Positions 8,094 through 14,690 are shown, counted from the stretch's first letter. The stretch: 18,959 nt of DNA from an uncultured Clostridia bacterium (GCA_937907645.1 CALCWV010000010.1:1-18959), one strand, 5' to 3'. A program made the numbers and translations. Notes: a model not told the origin generated them from the sequence alone.

Positions 8094-8105
8094 CTGCCAA
8101 GCAAA
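8084..8105 (+). repeat. 22-base direct repeat of the tRNA-Trp 3' end
   Basis: Bases 8084-8105 are identical to 7905-7926, that is, the last 16 bases of tRNA-Trp including CCA plus six bases of its trailer. The two copies start 179 bases apart and each leads into a terminator-like hairpin. The match begins CCTTCCACCCC and does not extend further in either direction. There is no rest of a tRNA upstream of the second copy, so it is an arm fragment only, like the repeat left by integration at a tRNA or by a partial duplication. Confidence 0.85.
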
Positions 8106-8106
8106 G

Positions 8107-8137
8107 AAAAAAGAAAGTCGAGAAGGCTTTCTTTTTT
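8107..8137 (+). terminator. Terminator-like hairpin after the second tRNA 3'-end copy
   Basis: A 13-pair stem (8107-8119 with 8125-8137; core GAAAGTC/GGCTTTC with one wobble) around a five-base loop, ending in six Ts. It stands in the same place relative to the repeated tRNA 3' end as the terminator at 7924. The A-rich left arm means it could also act on the minus strand. Confidence 0.6.
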
Positions 8138-8151
8138 ATTTGCAATGAAAT

Positions 8152-8226
8152 TGAACCTGACGGTTCAGTGAAATTGCTAACGCAATGATATTTGCTAAAG
8201 CAAATGAAATTCGCACTTTCGTGCGA
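8152..8226. repeat. Chain of four tetraloop hairpins
   Basis: Four perfect hairpins, each with a four-base loop, follow each other: TGAACC-TGAC-GGTTCA (8152-8167), ATTGC-TAAC-GCAAT (8173-8186), ATTTGC-TAAA-GCAAAT (8190-8205) and TCGCAC-TTTC-GTGCGA (8211-8226). The links between stems are 3-5 bases of the type TGAAA/GAT. The stems differ in sequence while the architecture is constant. Downstream, TATTGCA occurs three times (8249-8255, 8263-8269, 8287-8293). The whole stretch 8138-8326 has no gene; it lies after the era stop and may act as its 3' processing or termination region. Confidence 0.7.
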
Positions 8227-8326
8227 GCCCAGGATTTATTTTATGGCATATTGCACTATCAGTATTGCATACTAAACATCGTGAGATATTGCATTGTTTT
8301 AGCAATTGCATTTAAATCTTTTCATA

Positions 8327-9184
8327 CTATTTTTTATCCGTATATCCATAGCTGTTAAGCTGGGATTGTTTATCGCGCCAATCTTTTTCCACTTTCACGA
8401 AGAGCTTTAGCAAAACTTTCGTTCCAAGTAGGTCTTCCGCTTGCTTTCTTGCATCCTCGCCGATCTTTCGGAGCGTTTGTCCACCCTTGCCGATTATTAT
8501 CCCTTTGTGGGAGTCACGCTCACAAATAATATCCGCCTCGATTGTGGTTATGTCTCCTCTTTCGTCAAATCGAGTTATATCCACGGCAATACCATGAGGA
8601 ATTTCGTCGCTTAGCTTTCTAAGAGCAGCTTCACGCACATATTCCGCAACTAAAAATTTAACTGATTTATCTGTGTAATATTCTTCGTCAAAAATGAAGT
8701 TCTTTTTCGCACTTTTTGGAAGCTTCTCCAAAATTGCTTTCAAAAGGATATCCAAATTTTCATTCTTGACACTAGAAATTGAGTAATCTCCCTGCACATC
8801 GGTTTTTATTGGCTTGTCATTCTTCGTGAGAACAACAATAATTGGACATTCTTCACTTTTCAGTTTTTCTATGTAGTCTTTCTCTTCCTGGTCAGTTGGC
8901 TTTGAGCCGTCAACAAGATAGAGAATCAAATCAACTCCCGCAAGTGCACTCCTGACGCTTTTCATCATGAACTTATCAAGATGATTTTTTGAATGGTGGA
9001 TTCCCGGAGTATCAACGAAAATTATCTGCGAGTTTTTCTCCGTTCTTATTCCCAAAATATTATTTCTTGTCGTCTGGGGTTTATCTGACACAATAGCTAC
9101 TTTTTCTCCAATCAAAGCATTGAGGAGTGTGCTCTTCCCAGCGTTCGCCCTTCCAACAATTGCAACATATCCACAAGTGTACAT
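8327..9184 (-). CDS. era: GTPase Era, ribosome maturation factor
   Basis: A 285-residue protein. The N-terminal GTPase has G1 GRANAGKS (11-18), switch I around PQTTRNNI, G3 DTPGIH, G4 TKND and G5 ISSVK. The C-terminal KH domain carries the RNA-binding loop IIIGKGGQTLRKIG. Era binds the 3' end of 16S rRNA and acts as a checkpoint in 30S assembly. G1 has Ala where many Era proteins have Pro, and G4 has Thr in place of Asn, both allowed in small GTPases. Its ATG abuts the ybeY stop, and AGGAG lies inside the end of ybeY, so the two are translationally coupled. Last gene of the nfeD-to-era operon; no classical T-tract terminator follows, only the hairpin chain. Confidence 0.97.
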   Translation of the reverse strand: MYTCGYVAIVGRANAGKSTLLNALIGEKVAIVSDKPQTTRNNILGIRTEKNSQIIFVDTPGIHHSKNHLDKFMMKSVRSALAGVDLILYLVDGSKPTDQEEKDYIEKLKSEECPIIVVLTKNDKPIKTDVQGDYSISSVKNENLDILLKAILEKLPKSAKKNFIFDEEYYTDKSVKFLVAEYVREAALRKLSDEIPHGIAVDITRFDERGDITTIEADIICERDSHKGIIIGKGGQTLRKIGEDARKQAEDLLGTKVLLKLFVKVEKDWRDKQSQLNSYGYTDKK

Positions 9185-9646
9185 CTATTTTCTCCTAACT
9201 TTCGCTCTTTCTAAAATTCTTTCAGCAAGCCCCATCATTTCCTTTTCATCCGTCTCTGTCATGTGGTCATATCCTAGTAAATGAAGAAGTCCATGTAATG
9301 CAAGGAAACACAACTCTCTGTTATATGAGTGGCCATATTCCTTAGCTTGCTCTTTTGCTCTCTTTGTGCAAATAACAATATCCCCCAAAAAGATTTCTTC
9401 TTGCTCTTCCCTAAAATCTTTGATATCATCGCCTGGCTTAATTTCAAGCATTGGAAAAGAGAGGACATCTGTCACTCTGTCAACATTTCTATGTTTGTTA
9501 TTTAGCTCCCTAATTTCTTCTTCGCCTACAAATGAAACACAAACGCCAACAAGTTCACGGCAGTCTAGCTCCTCAAGTGCAATTTCATAAATTCTTTTTA
9601 TCTTATGTTTAGCAATTAAGCCAACTTTATTTGTATAAAGATTCAT
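9185..9646 (-). CDS. ybeY: Endoribonuclease YbeY (rRNA maturation)
   Basis: A 153-residue protein with the family signature HGLLHLLGYDH, which supplies three His ligands for zinc. YbeY is a single-strand endoribonuclease needed for 16S rRNA 3'-end processing and 70S quality control. That fits its place directly before era, whose product binds the same rRNA end. The ATG abuts the yqfD stop (TAAATG), with GGAGG four bases upstream of the TAA-ATG junction. Length and motif order are normal for the family. Confidence 0.96.
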   Translation of the reverse strand: MNLYTNKVGLIAKHKIKRIYEIALEELDCRELVGVCVSFVGEEEIRELNNKHRNVDRVTDVLSFPMLEIKPGDDIKDFREEQEEIFLGDIVICTKRAKEQAKEYGHSYNRELCFLALHGLLHLLGYDHMTETDEKEMMGLAERILERAKVRRK

Positions 9647-10765
9647 TTATCCTCCAATATCTCTACTTACAACGCAAGTGTGAATAACAGTTGTGATATT
9701 CCCCGCTTCTTTTATTATTGTATTTTCTTTTTTTATTATCTCACAATCCCCCATTTTTTGCAAGTTATTTTGCTTGCATTGCTCTATAATTTTTTCTTTC
9801 ACTTCACTAAAGCTTTGCTGAACAATTTTCTCTTCGATTTCATAGTAAGTTGTTTCTCTTAAAATAAATGGGAGTATATTATTTTCCGCTATATGCTTGT
9901 CTTTTATAACTGTATCATAATTTTCAAAAGGATTAACTTTGTTATTATCATAGATTTTTATCCCGCACAGCAGCACTTCATTTTTAGTAACTTTATTGCC
10001 TGTCCTAAAATTTTCTTTGTAATATGAATTGTGCATAACTTCAGAAGTAATCCACACATCCGCCATAATTCTTGCTTTTGGAATAATCTTTTGCTCCTCG
10101 CCTTGTGCATTTAGCACGTAAGGAAGAACAAGGTCGTCCCCTTTTCGAACAATATCTCCCACCTTGACGCAAAGCGTTCCTTGTACATGCTCAATACTCG
10201 TTATTCGTCCGTCTTCTTTCGCCTTTATAGCGGTGAATTCGTCCTCCATTTCGCTTGGCTTAACTTCCTTTTTTACATTCACAACTACTGTTTGTCCAAC
10301 GACAGCGACCGACACAAAACTAAGGTCTTCAAACTCATCATAAATCTTAACTTCAAGATCTTTCGTATCTATGCTGCTCTTTAATTTATTTATCGTATAG
10401 GACTCAACTAACTTCATAACTTCTTGCTCGCTAACTTGTCCATCGCTCCACACTTCAACTTGCTTTATAAACATAGTTTGTACAAAGAAAAAAGCTAAGC
10501 CTAAAACTATCCCCGCAATTAGTCCCCAGGATTTAATTATATTCAAAAAGCCATAATATGCGCCTTTTTTATCAACTAAAAGTATTTCAATATCCTTTTT
10601 CTTAAGATATTTTTTTAATTTTCGCTCGCTAGCTGGCTCTGTTTTAAAGGATAAAATATTCCCCTCTTTTTGCTCAATATCCTTAATCAAAAAATCATGT
10701 GAAAGCTCGTTCACGAATTTCTCTGTCCTTAAAACTTTTACTTCAAACTTGCAGTAACTTTTCAT
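9647..10765 (-). CDS. yqfD: Sporulation protein YqfD
   Basis: A 372-residue protein. The N-terminal ~75 residues are soluble; a membrane segment (GIVLGLAFFFVQTMFI) lies near residues 88-103; a long extracytoplasmic part follows. The order and pattern match the YqfD family, in which Bacillus members are made under SigmaE in the mother cell and are needed for efficient sporulation. The biochemical role is unknown. The start overlaps the yqfC stop by four bases (ATGA), so the two are coupled, as expected for partners acting together. In Bacillus phoH, an HD-domain gene (yqfF) and others lie between yqfD and era; here ybeY follows directly. Confidence 0.85.
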   Translation of the reverse strand: MKSYCKFEVKVLRTEKFVNELSHDFLIKDIEQKEGNILSFKTEPASERKLKKYLKKKDIEILLVDKKGAYYGFLNIIKSWGLIAGIVLGLAFFFVQTMFIKQVEVWSDGQVSEQEVMKLVESYTINKLKSSIDTKDLEVKIYDEFEDLSFVSVAVVGQTVVVNVKKEVKPSEMEDEFTAIKAKEDGRITSIEHVQGTLCVKVGDIVRKGDDLVLPYVLNAQGEEQKIIPKARIMADVWITSEVMHNSYYKENFRTGNKVTKNEVLLCGIKIYDNNKVNPFENYDTVIKDKHIAENNILPFILRETTYYEIEEKIVQQSFSEVKEKIIEQCKQNNLQKMGDCEIIKKENTIIKEAGNITTVIHTCVVSRDIGG

Positions 10766-11022
10766 TTATCCGCCTCAATTTTATCAATCATCCCCGATAC
10801 TTTTAAGGTGTCGTCTGCAAGTTCTGAAAGTGAAAGATTTTTGCCATAGATATTGATTCTTCCGGCTTTAACTCTGAATGCAATAACGTCGCTCGACAAA
10901 AGAGTAATCCCCTTGTGTCCCTCAACATATACAATCTGCCCTGAGATATTGATAATGTTGTATCGCTCGGTCACTTTGAATTTCTTTACACTACTCTTTA
11001 TTTCATTAAAAAAATTGAACAT
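10762..11022 (-). CDS. yqfC: Sporulation protein YqfC (YabP/YqfC family)
   Basis: An 86-residue protein from the ATG at 11022. This start is preferred over one 22 codons upstream because GAGG stands five bases before it and the length then matches the ~90 residues of the family. The pattern YNIINISGQIVYVEGHKGITLLSSD followed by GKNLSL is typical of YabP/YqfC proteins. In Bacillus yqfC is a SigmaE-dependent sporulation gene always next to yqfD, as here (four-base overlap). Its molecular function is unknown. Confidence 0.85.
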   Translation of the reverse strand: MFNFFNEIKSSVKKFKVTERYNIINISGQIVYVEGHKGITLLSSDVIAFRVKAGRINIYGKNLSLSELADDTLKVSGMIDKIEADK

Positions 11023-11065
11023 GCATACCTCAGTTATAACATATGCATATTCAATTTTAAAAAGA

Positions 11066-11554
11066 CTATTTGTCATCGTGTTTTCCAAGTGCGTCAGTAA
11101 ATAAAATCGCTTTCATCTCTGGACTTAAATCTTTGATTTGTTCCTTTATGCTTTTCTTTTTGCTGTTTCTCGCCATTAATTCACGTTGCACTTTAGCACG
11201 ATCAAACTGCAAAGGTGCTGGCCTTCTGCGTTGGGCTGATCCCATGTCAGAAGTCTTTTGATAAGTGATTGGCTCTTCGTCAAAGCCGTCCAAGTTTGCA
11301 TCTTCAACTTCAGCCTCAGGAACTGGATCTGGCTCCTTCTTAACTTTTTTTGCAAGTGACATTTTTGGATTATCAATCTTTTTTACCACTTTCGGTTCTT
11401 CTTTTTTTTCAACAGGTTTTGAATCTTTTACCTCAACCTCTTCTTTAACTTTCTTTGCACGCTTCTTGAAGATTTTCTTTCTATTATCAAAAAGGATAAA
11501 CAATATTAACAAGAATACCATTGCACCTAAAGCATACCATATTCCAACATGCAT
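11066..11554 (-). CDS. Membrane-anchored basic protein of unknown function between floA and yqfC
   Basis: A 162-residue protein that I do not recognise. One membrane segment near the start (residues 4-22) is followed by a Lys/Glu/Pro-rich, probably disordered stretch (23-95) and a C-terminal part with RRRPAPLQFDRAKVQ and KEQIKDLSPEMKAILF. The topology is probably N-out with a cytoplasmic tail. It sits 20 bases after floA, with an AGGGGG site, in the slot where Bacillus carries yqfB, but I see no resemblance I could defend. Coding is supported by the operon position, the ribosome site and the non-overlapping fit. Its placement suggests a link with the flotillin or sporulation membrane functions (inference). 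Confidence 0.75.
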   Translation of the reverse strand: MHVGIWYALGAMVFLLILFILFDNRKKIFKKRAKKVKEEVEVKDSKPVEKKEEPKVVKKIDNPKMSLAKKVKKEPDPVPEAEVEDANLDGFDEEPITYQKTSDMGSAQRRRPAPLQFDRAKVQRELMARNSKKKSIKEQIKDLSPEMKAILFTDALGKHDDK

Positions 11555-11574
11555 ACTGTTTATCCCCCTTTTAA

Positions 11575-12582
11575 TTAGTCATCGTCTTCTGATTTAGTAT
11601 CTGATCCTGCGATTGAGTTTCTCATTGCTGTGTCAGCTTGAAGATTTTGAAGTTTGTAATAATCTAAAACACCAAAGTTGCCCTTCTTAATTGCTTCAGC
11701 AATAGCCTTTGGAATCTCAGCTTCTGCTGCAAGAACTGCTGCTTTCATCTCTTGAGTCTTAGCTTTCATCTTTTGTTCTTCAGCAACAGCAATCTGTCTA
11801 ATTCTTTCTGCTTGAGCTTGAGCTAAAACTTTGTTCTTTTCAGCTTCTTCAGTTTCAAGTTTAGCTCCAAGGTTTCTTCCGATATCAATATCGGCAACGT
11901 CGATTGAGATAATATCATAAGCTGTTCCGTCGTCTAATCCCATGCTTTGGATTTTTTCAGAAATAGCTGATGGATTTTCAAGTAGGTCATTGTAAGTTTG
12001 AGCTTCACCGATACAACTAACAATTCCTTTGCCGACTCTGGCAATAACTGTATCCTCTCTTGCTCCTCCTACCAATTCTTTGATATCTGTTTTAACTGTA
12101 ACTTTGATATCAACTTTAACTTCGATGCCATCTTGAGCAATAGCTGCGATATCGTTAACCTCAATAATCTTAGGTGTAACGCAAGTTTCAACGGCTTCTA
12201 CAACATCGCTACCAGCAAGGTCGATTGCTTTAGCAAGTTCAATATCAAGGTCAATCTTTGCACTGTGTGCAGCAATTAAAGCTTTTACAACTTTGTCGAT
12301 ATCTCCGCCAGCCATGTAATGTGTTTCTAAGTCAACGACTGTAATTGTAAGTCCAGCTTTTCTAGCCATGATGTATGTCAAAACAATTTTCTTCGTATCA
12401 ACTTTTCTTAGTCTCATTCCAATCAATCTTCCCATTGATACATGGGCGCCTGATACAAGGGCCATGAACCAAGGTTTGATTGGAACAAGAATGAACATGA
12501 TAATCATGAAGCATAGTAACAATGATGCTATAACTATAAGCGCGATATAGCCACCAGATAATGCTAAAAGTAAACTATTCAT
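11575..12582 (-). CDS. floA: Flotillin-like protein FloA
   Basis: A 335-residue protein, close to the ~330 of Bacillus FloA (YqfA). The hydrophobic N-terminus (about 10-35) is the membrane-inserting hairpin; then comes the SPFH/PHB domain with the family stretch KAGLTITVVDLETHYMAGGDIDKV; residues about 245-305 are a Glu/Ala-rich coiled coil (AEKNKVLAQAQAERIRQI); the end has the conserved YYKLQNLQADTAMR. FloA forms membrane microdomains that hold signalling and cell-wall enzymes. Its start overlaps the nfeD stop by eight bases, and the pairing of NfeD with flotillin is conserved across bacteria and archaea. Confidence 0.95.
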   Translation of the reverse strand: MNSLLLALSGGYIALIVIASLLLCFMIIMFILVPIKPWFMALVSGAHVSMGRLIGMRLRKVDTKKIVLTYIMARKAGLTITVVDLETHYMAGGDIDKVVKALIAAHSAKIDLDIELAKAIDLAGSDVVEAVETCVTPKIIEVNDIAAIAQDGIEVKVDIKVTVKTDIKELVGGAREDTVIARVGKGIVSCIGEAQTYNDLLENPSAISEKIQSMGLDDGTAYDIISIDVADIDIGRNLGAKLETEEAEKNKVLAQAQAERIRQIAVAEEQKMKAKTQEMKAAVLAAEAEIPKAIAEAIKKGNFGVLDYYKLQNLQADTAMRNSIAGSDTKSEDDD

Positions 12583-13099
12583 TTTCTCCTCCTTTGAGCT
12601 GTTTCACAAAGACTAAATTATCTTTGATTTCTTGAACAAAAACTAATGTTCCTTTTTGAATGTTTTTTTCTCTTGAAATAATTGTATAAGTTTCACCGTC
12701 AAACTCTGCTTTCCCAACAGGTTTACATTCTGAAACGACTTCCCCAACTCTTCCGATCAAAAGTTTTTTCTTGCTGTCCTTTCCATAGTTTTCTGGAATA
12801 GAACTTTGTGATTCAATTATCGCTGTCTTTTTTAGTAGTCCTTTTTTCGCGGATAGCACAAAAATAAAGAACAAAATTATAGCAACAATTAATATCAAAA
12901 CTAATAAAAACAGAACACAGAACACAGATTGAGTTATAATCCCCTCTGCCACTAAAGAGCCAACTGTACAGATGATTGAAATTATTCCGCAAACACCAAA
13001 GCCCGGAATAAGTCCCTCTGCAATAGCGAATCCAATAGCTAAGCAAAATAGCAAGATAACAATCCATGACATTTCTGTCCAAAACTGAACGAACTCCAT
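12575..13099 (-). CDS. NfeD-family membrane protein (short form)
   Basis: A 174-residue protein with hydrophobic segments at about 12-34, 36-55 and 58-83, followed by a soluble C-terminal domain of the NfeD OB-fold type (LLIGRVGEVVSECKPVGKAEFDG, then ISREKNIQKGTLVFV). The ClpP-like serine protease domain of long NfeD proteins such as Bacillus YqeZ is absent, so this is the short form. It probably assists the flotillin encoded next to it. GGAG stands eight bases before the ATG. First gene of the operon that runs to era. Confidence 0.88.
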   Translation of the reverse strand: MEFVQFWTEMSWIVILLFCLAIGFAIAEGLIPGFGVCGIISIICTVGSLVAEGIITQSVFCVLFLLVLILIVAIILFFIFVLSAKKGLLKKTAIIESQSSIPENYGKDSKKKLLIGRVGEVVSECKPVGKAEFDGETYTIISREKNIQKGTLVFVQEIKDNLVFVKQLKGGENE

Positions 13100-13121
13100 T
13101 TTCTTGTCTCCTTCTGACTGT

Positions 13122-13150
13122 ATTCTAGCACAAAAGGATGCATTTGTAAA
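13122..13150 (-). promoter_or_regulatory. Promoter of the nfeD-floA-era operon
   Basis: Minus strand: TTTACA (13150-13145), a 17-base spacer and TAGAAT (13127-13122), each one base off consensus, with GGAG about 12 bases downstream. A second TTGACA lies at the end of the upstream terminator T run but has no good -10 partner at normal spacing. This housekeeping-type promoter means the sporulation genes yqfC and yqfD would also be transcribed in growing cells unless an internal SigmaE promoter exists, which I did not find. Confidence 0.65.
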
Positions 13151-13201
13151 TACCTAATTTGAAAAAAGGGCGTATAAGCGCTGTTTTAAAAATTTATTGT
13201 C

Positions 13202-13225
13202 AAAAAAAAGAGTGATTTCTCACTC
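13202..13225 (-). terminator. Terminator of the OGG1-type glycosylase gene
   Basis: Read on the minus strand: GAGTGA, loop GAAA, TCACTC, then eight Ts. The stem is perfect and the loop is a stable GAAA tetraloop. The left arm contains the last sense codon and the TGA stop of the glycosylase gene, so termination begins inside the reading frame. Confidence 0.9.
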
Positions 13226-14041
13226 CTTGTTTTCTGCACTTCTCTGCCAGTAGAAAAGATATTGTTGTGCATATCCACTTAAGTTTCCGAACTCCTCTGT
13301 GAGCTCTTTTCTTATGATGTTTCTGTTGCTTTCTTCATGATAATACTGATTGTACATCTGATTTATCCATGTATCTACTGGAAAAACATCCTGCTTGCCA
13401 TAGCCAAAAAGCAATATACAATCTGCAACCTTTGGTCCAATTCCTGAAAGTGCAATTAGTTTATTTCTAAGAACCTCTGTTGGAAGATTTTTCCACTCAT
13501 AGATCTCTTTTATATCCATTTGTCTAAGCACTTTATACAAATAACCTGCTCTGTAGCCGCACCCTATATCTTTAAAAAACCCTTCACTCACTGAAAGTAA
13601 TTTTTCATATGTCGGAAATGCGAAATAATCCCCTTTATTTTCTCCAAGTTTTTCTCTCATTCTACTTAAAATAAGTTGAATCCTTTTAATATTATTATTA
13701 GCAGAAACAATAAAGGAAATTAGTGTTTCAAATATATCATTTTTTAAAATTCTAATTCCATATCCGAACTGGATAGGCTTTTTCAAAAGCTCACTTTTTG
13801 AAAGCTCTTTTTTTATCTTTGAATAATCTGTCTTTAAATCAAAAAAGTTTTCAAAATATTTTTCATCAGTGCAATCAATTTCAAAGCCCTTTTCAGTTTC
13901 ATTTATAACAGCTTTTTCGCTACTAGAATAAACTAAATTTCCAGCATATGCAAAGATTTGCCCACATTCTAAAATATGTGAGATATTAAAATCTTCCTTT
14001 CCTTCGATTATTATTTTATTCTTTTTTAATTCATATTTCAT
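13220..14041 (-). CDS. ogg: 8-oxoguanine DNA glycosylase, OGG1 type
   Basis: A 273-residue protein. N-terminal OGG_N-like region (CGQIFAY near residue 26), then the FETLISFIVSANNNIKRI segment characteristic of OGG1, then the helix-hairpin-helix/GPD motif SGIGPKVADCILLFGYGKQDVFPVDTW. By alignment with human OGG1, Lys204 is the Schiff-base lysine and Asp223 the catalytic aspartate. The enzyme removes 8-oxoguanine from DNA, with lyase activity. It is a single gene between two terminators, with its own weak promoter. No ribosome binding site is visible and the predicted transcript starts at or next to the ATG, so the message may be leaderless. Confidence 0.93.
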   Translation of the reverse strand: MKYELKKNKIIIEGKEDFNISHILECGQIFAYAGNLVYSSSEKAVINETEKGFEIDCTDEKYFENFFDLKTDYSKIKKELSKSELLKKPIQFGYGIRILKNDIFETLISFIVSANNNIKRIQLILSRMREKLGENKGDYFAFPTYEKLLSVSEGFFKDIGCGYRAGYLYKVLRQMDIKEIYEWKNLPTEVLRNKLIALSGIGPKVADCILLFGYGKQDVFPVDTWINQMYNQYYHEESNRNIIRKELTEEFGNLSGYAQQYLFYWQRSAENKE

Positions 14042-14048
14042 AGCTTAA

Positions 14049-14077
14049 ATTTTATCATCTTCGTTTCTTTTTTGCAA
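14049..14077 (-). promoter_or_regulatory. Promoter of the OGG1-type glycosylase gene
   Basis: Minus strand TTGCAA (14077-14072, two bases off), a 17-base spacer, TAAAAT (14054-14049, one base off). The expected transcription start, about seven bases on, is near 14042, one base before the ATG at 14041. It lies immediately after the rpmA terminator. Confidence 0.45.
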
Positions 14078-14080
14078 GAA

Positions 14081-14105
14081 AAAAACGCAGATATTCTGCG
14101 TTTTT
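14081..14105 (-). terminator. Terminator of the rplU-prp-rpmA operon
   Basis: Arms 14081-14090 and 14096-14105 form a perfect ten-pair stem (AAAAACGCAG/CTGCGTTTTT) with a five-base loop, flanked by T tracts. It lies three bases after the rpmA stop codon (14109-14111, read on the minus strand). Confidence 0.9.
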
Positions 14106-14108
14106 GAA

Positions 14109-14381
14109 TTATTCAATAATGCTTACGATCTTTTTGCCGTTTGAAGTTCCAAATTTAACAACTCCATCCTTTATAGCGAAAAGTGTGTAATCTTTTCCAA
14201 GTCCAACGTTAGCGCCTGGATAAACTTTTGTTCCACGTTGTCTAATAATGATTGATCCTGCAAGAACTCTTTGTCCGTCTGCTGCTTTAACGCCTAATCT
14301 CTTACTGTGAGATTCTCTTCCGTTCTTAGAACTACCGCCACCTTTCTTGTGAGCAAAAAGCTGAATATTAATATTAAACAT
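14109..14381 (-). CDS. rpmA: 50S ribosomal protein L27 with cleavable N-terminus
   Basis: A 90-residue protein typical of L27 (AHKKGGGSSKNGRES, then RQRGTKVYPGANVG). The first nine residues, MFNINIQLF, are the Bacillota extension that the protease Prp removes after Phe9, so the mature protein starts at AHKKG and its tail can reach the peptidyl transferase centre. The start overlaps the prp stop by eight bases; GGAGG lies nine bases upstream, inside prp. Last gene of the operon. Confidence 0.97.
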   Translation of the reverse strand: MFNINIQLFAHKKGGGSSKNGRESHSKRLGVKAADGQRVLAGSIIIRQRGTKVYPGANVGLGKDYTLFAIKDGVVKFGTSNGKKIVSIIE

Positions 14382-14685
14382 CCTCTTTTACCTCCAATTT
14401 AACATATTTTTTTTCATTTTTTATGATTTGAGTAAGCGAATCATAACATGTTTTCATAAGAAGCTGAACTTTATCGTTTGCGATATCTTTTTCCCTAATG
14501 GTCATTTTAAGATATCCGTCGCCAACAATAACTTTTGGCTTTAATTTAAGCTCATCTTTAATTCCCAAAACAGTCATTTGTGTCGCTGTTGAAATAGCTG
14601 CACATAAAATTTCTTTTTCTGTGTGTCCGTCTAATTCAAAACCTGTGAACAAATCATTTTTCTTATAGATATAAATCTTTGTCAT
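14374..14685 (-). CDS. prp: Ribosomal-processing cysteine protease Prp
   Basis: A 103-residue protein in the canonical place between rplU and rpmA. Prp cuts the N-terminal extension off L27. The catalytic pair is the His of GHT (residue 21) and the Cys of ILCAAIS (residue 28). In the Bacillus and Staphylococcus proteins as I recall them the loop between these residues is eleven long; here it is six, so the active-site loop is shortened. The substrate site in the neighbouring L27 (IQLF/AHKKG) is intact, so activity is expected. The gene begins five bases after the rplU stop without a clear ribosome site, suggesting translational coupling. Confidence 0.92.
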   Translation of the reverse strand: MTKIYIYKKNDLFTGFELDGHTEKEILCAAISTATQMTVLGIKDELKLKPKVIVGDGYLKMTIREKDIANDKVQLLMKTCYDSLTQIIKNEKKYVKLEVKEDV

Positions 14686-14690
14686 AACTA

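Noticed and set aside
8000..8105. A second complete tRNA gene ending at the repeated CCA.
   Set aside because: Upstream of 8084 there is no T loop, anticodon arm or matching acceptor strand; only the 3' end is copied.
7895..8105. A full prophage or integrative element bounded by the tRNA repeat.
   Set aside because: Only 179 bases separate the copies and there is no integrase or cargo; at most it is a remnant or small non-autonomous element.
7823..8171. Two overlapping open frames (93 residues on minus, 100 on plus) across the tRNA and hairpin region.
   Set aside because: Both run through tRNA-Trp and the palindromes, have no ribosome sites, and the peptide resembles the usual spurious antisense translation of a tRNA.
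7952..8293. A CRISPR array.
   Set aside because: The hairpins differ in sequence, there are no identical repeats with equal-length spacers, and no cas gene is in the window.
9274..9590. Alternative frames inside ybeY.
   Set aside because: The ybeY frame has the complete zinc motif and a coupled start; the others show no family features.
11023..11088. The longer yqfC start at 11088.
   Set aside because: It would overlap the end of orf162, lacks a good ribosome site and exceeds the family length; 11022 has GAGG at good spacing.
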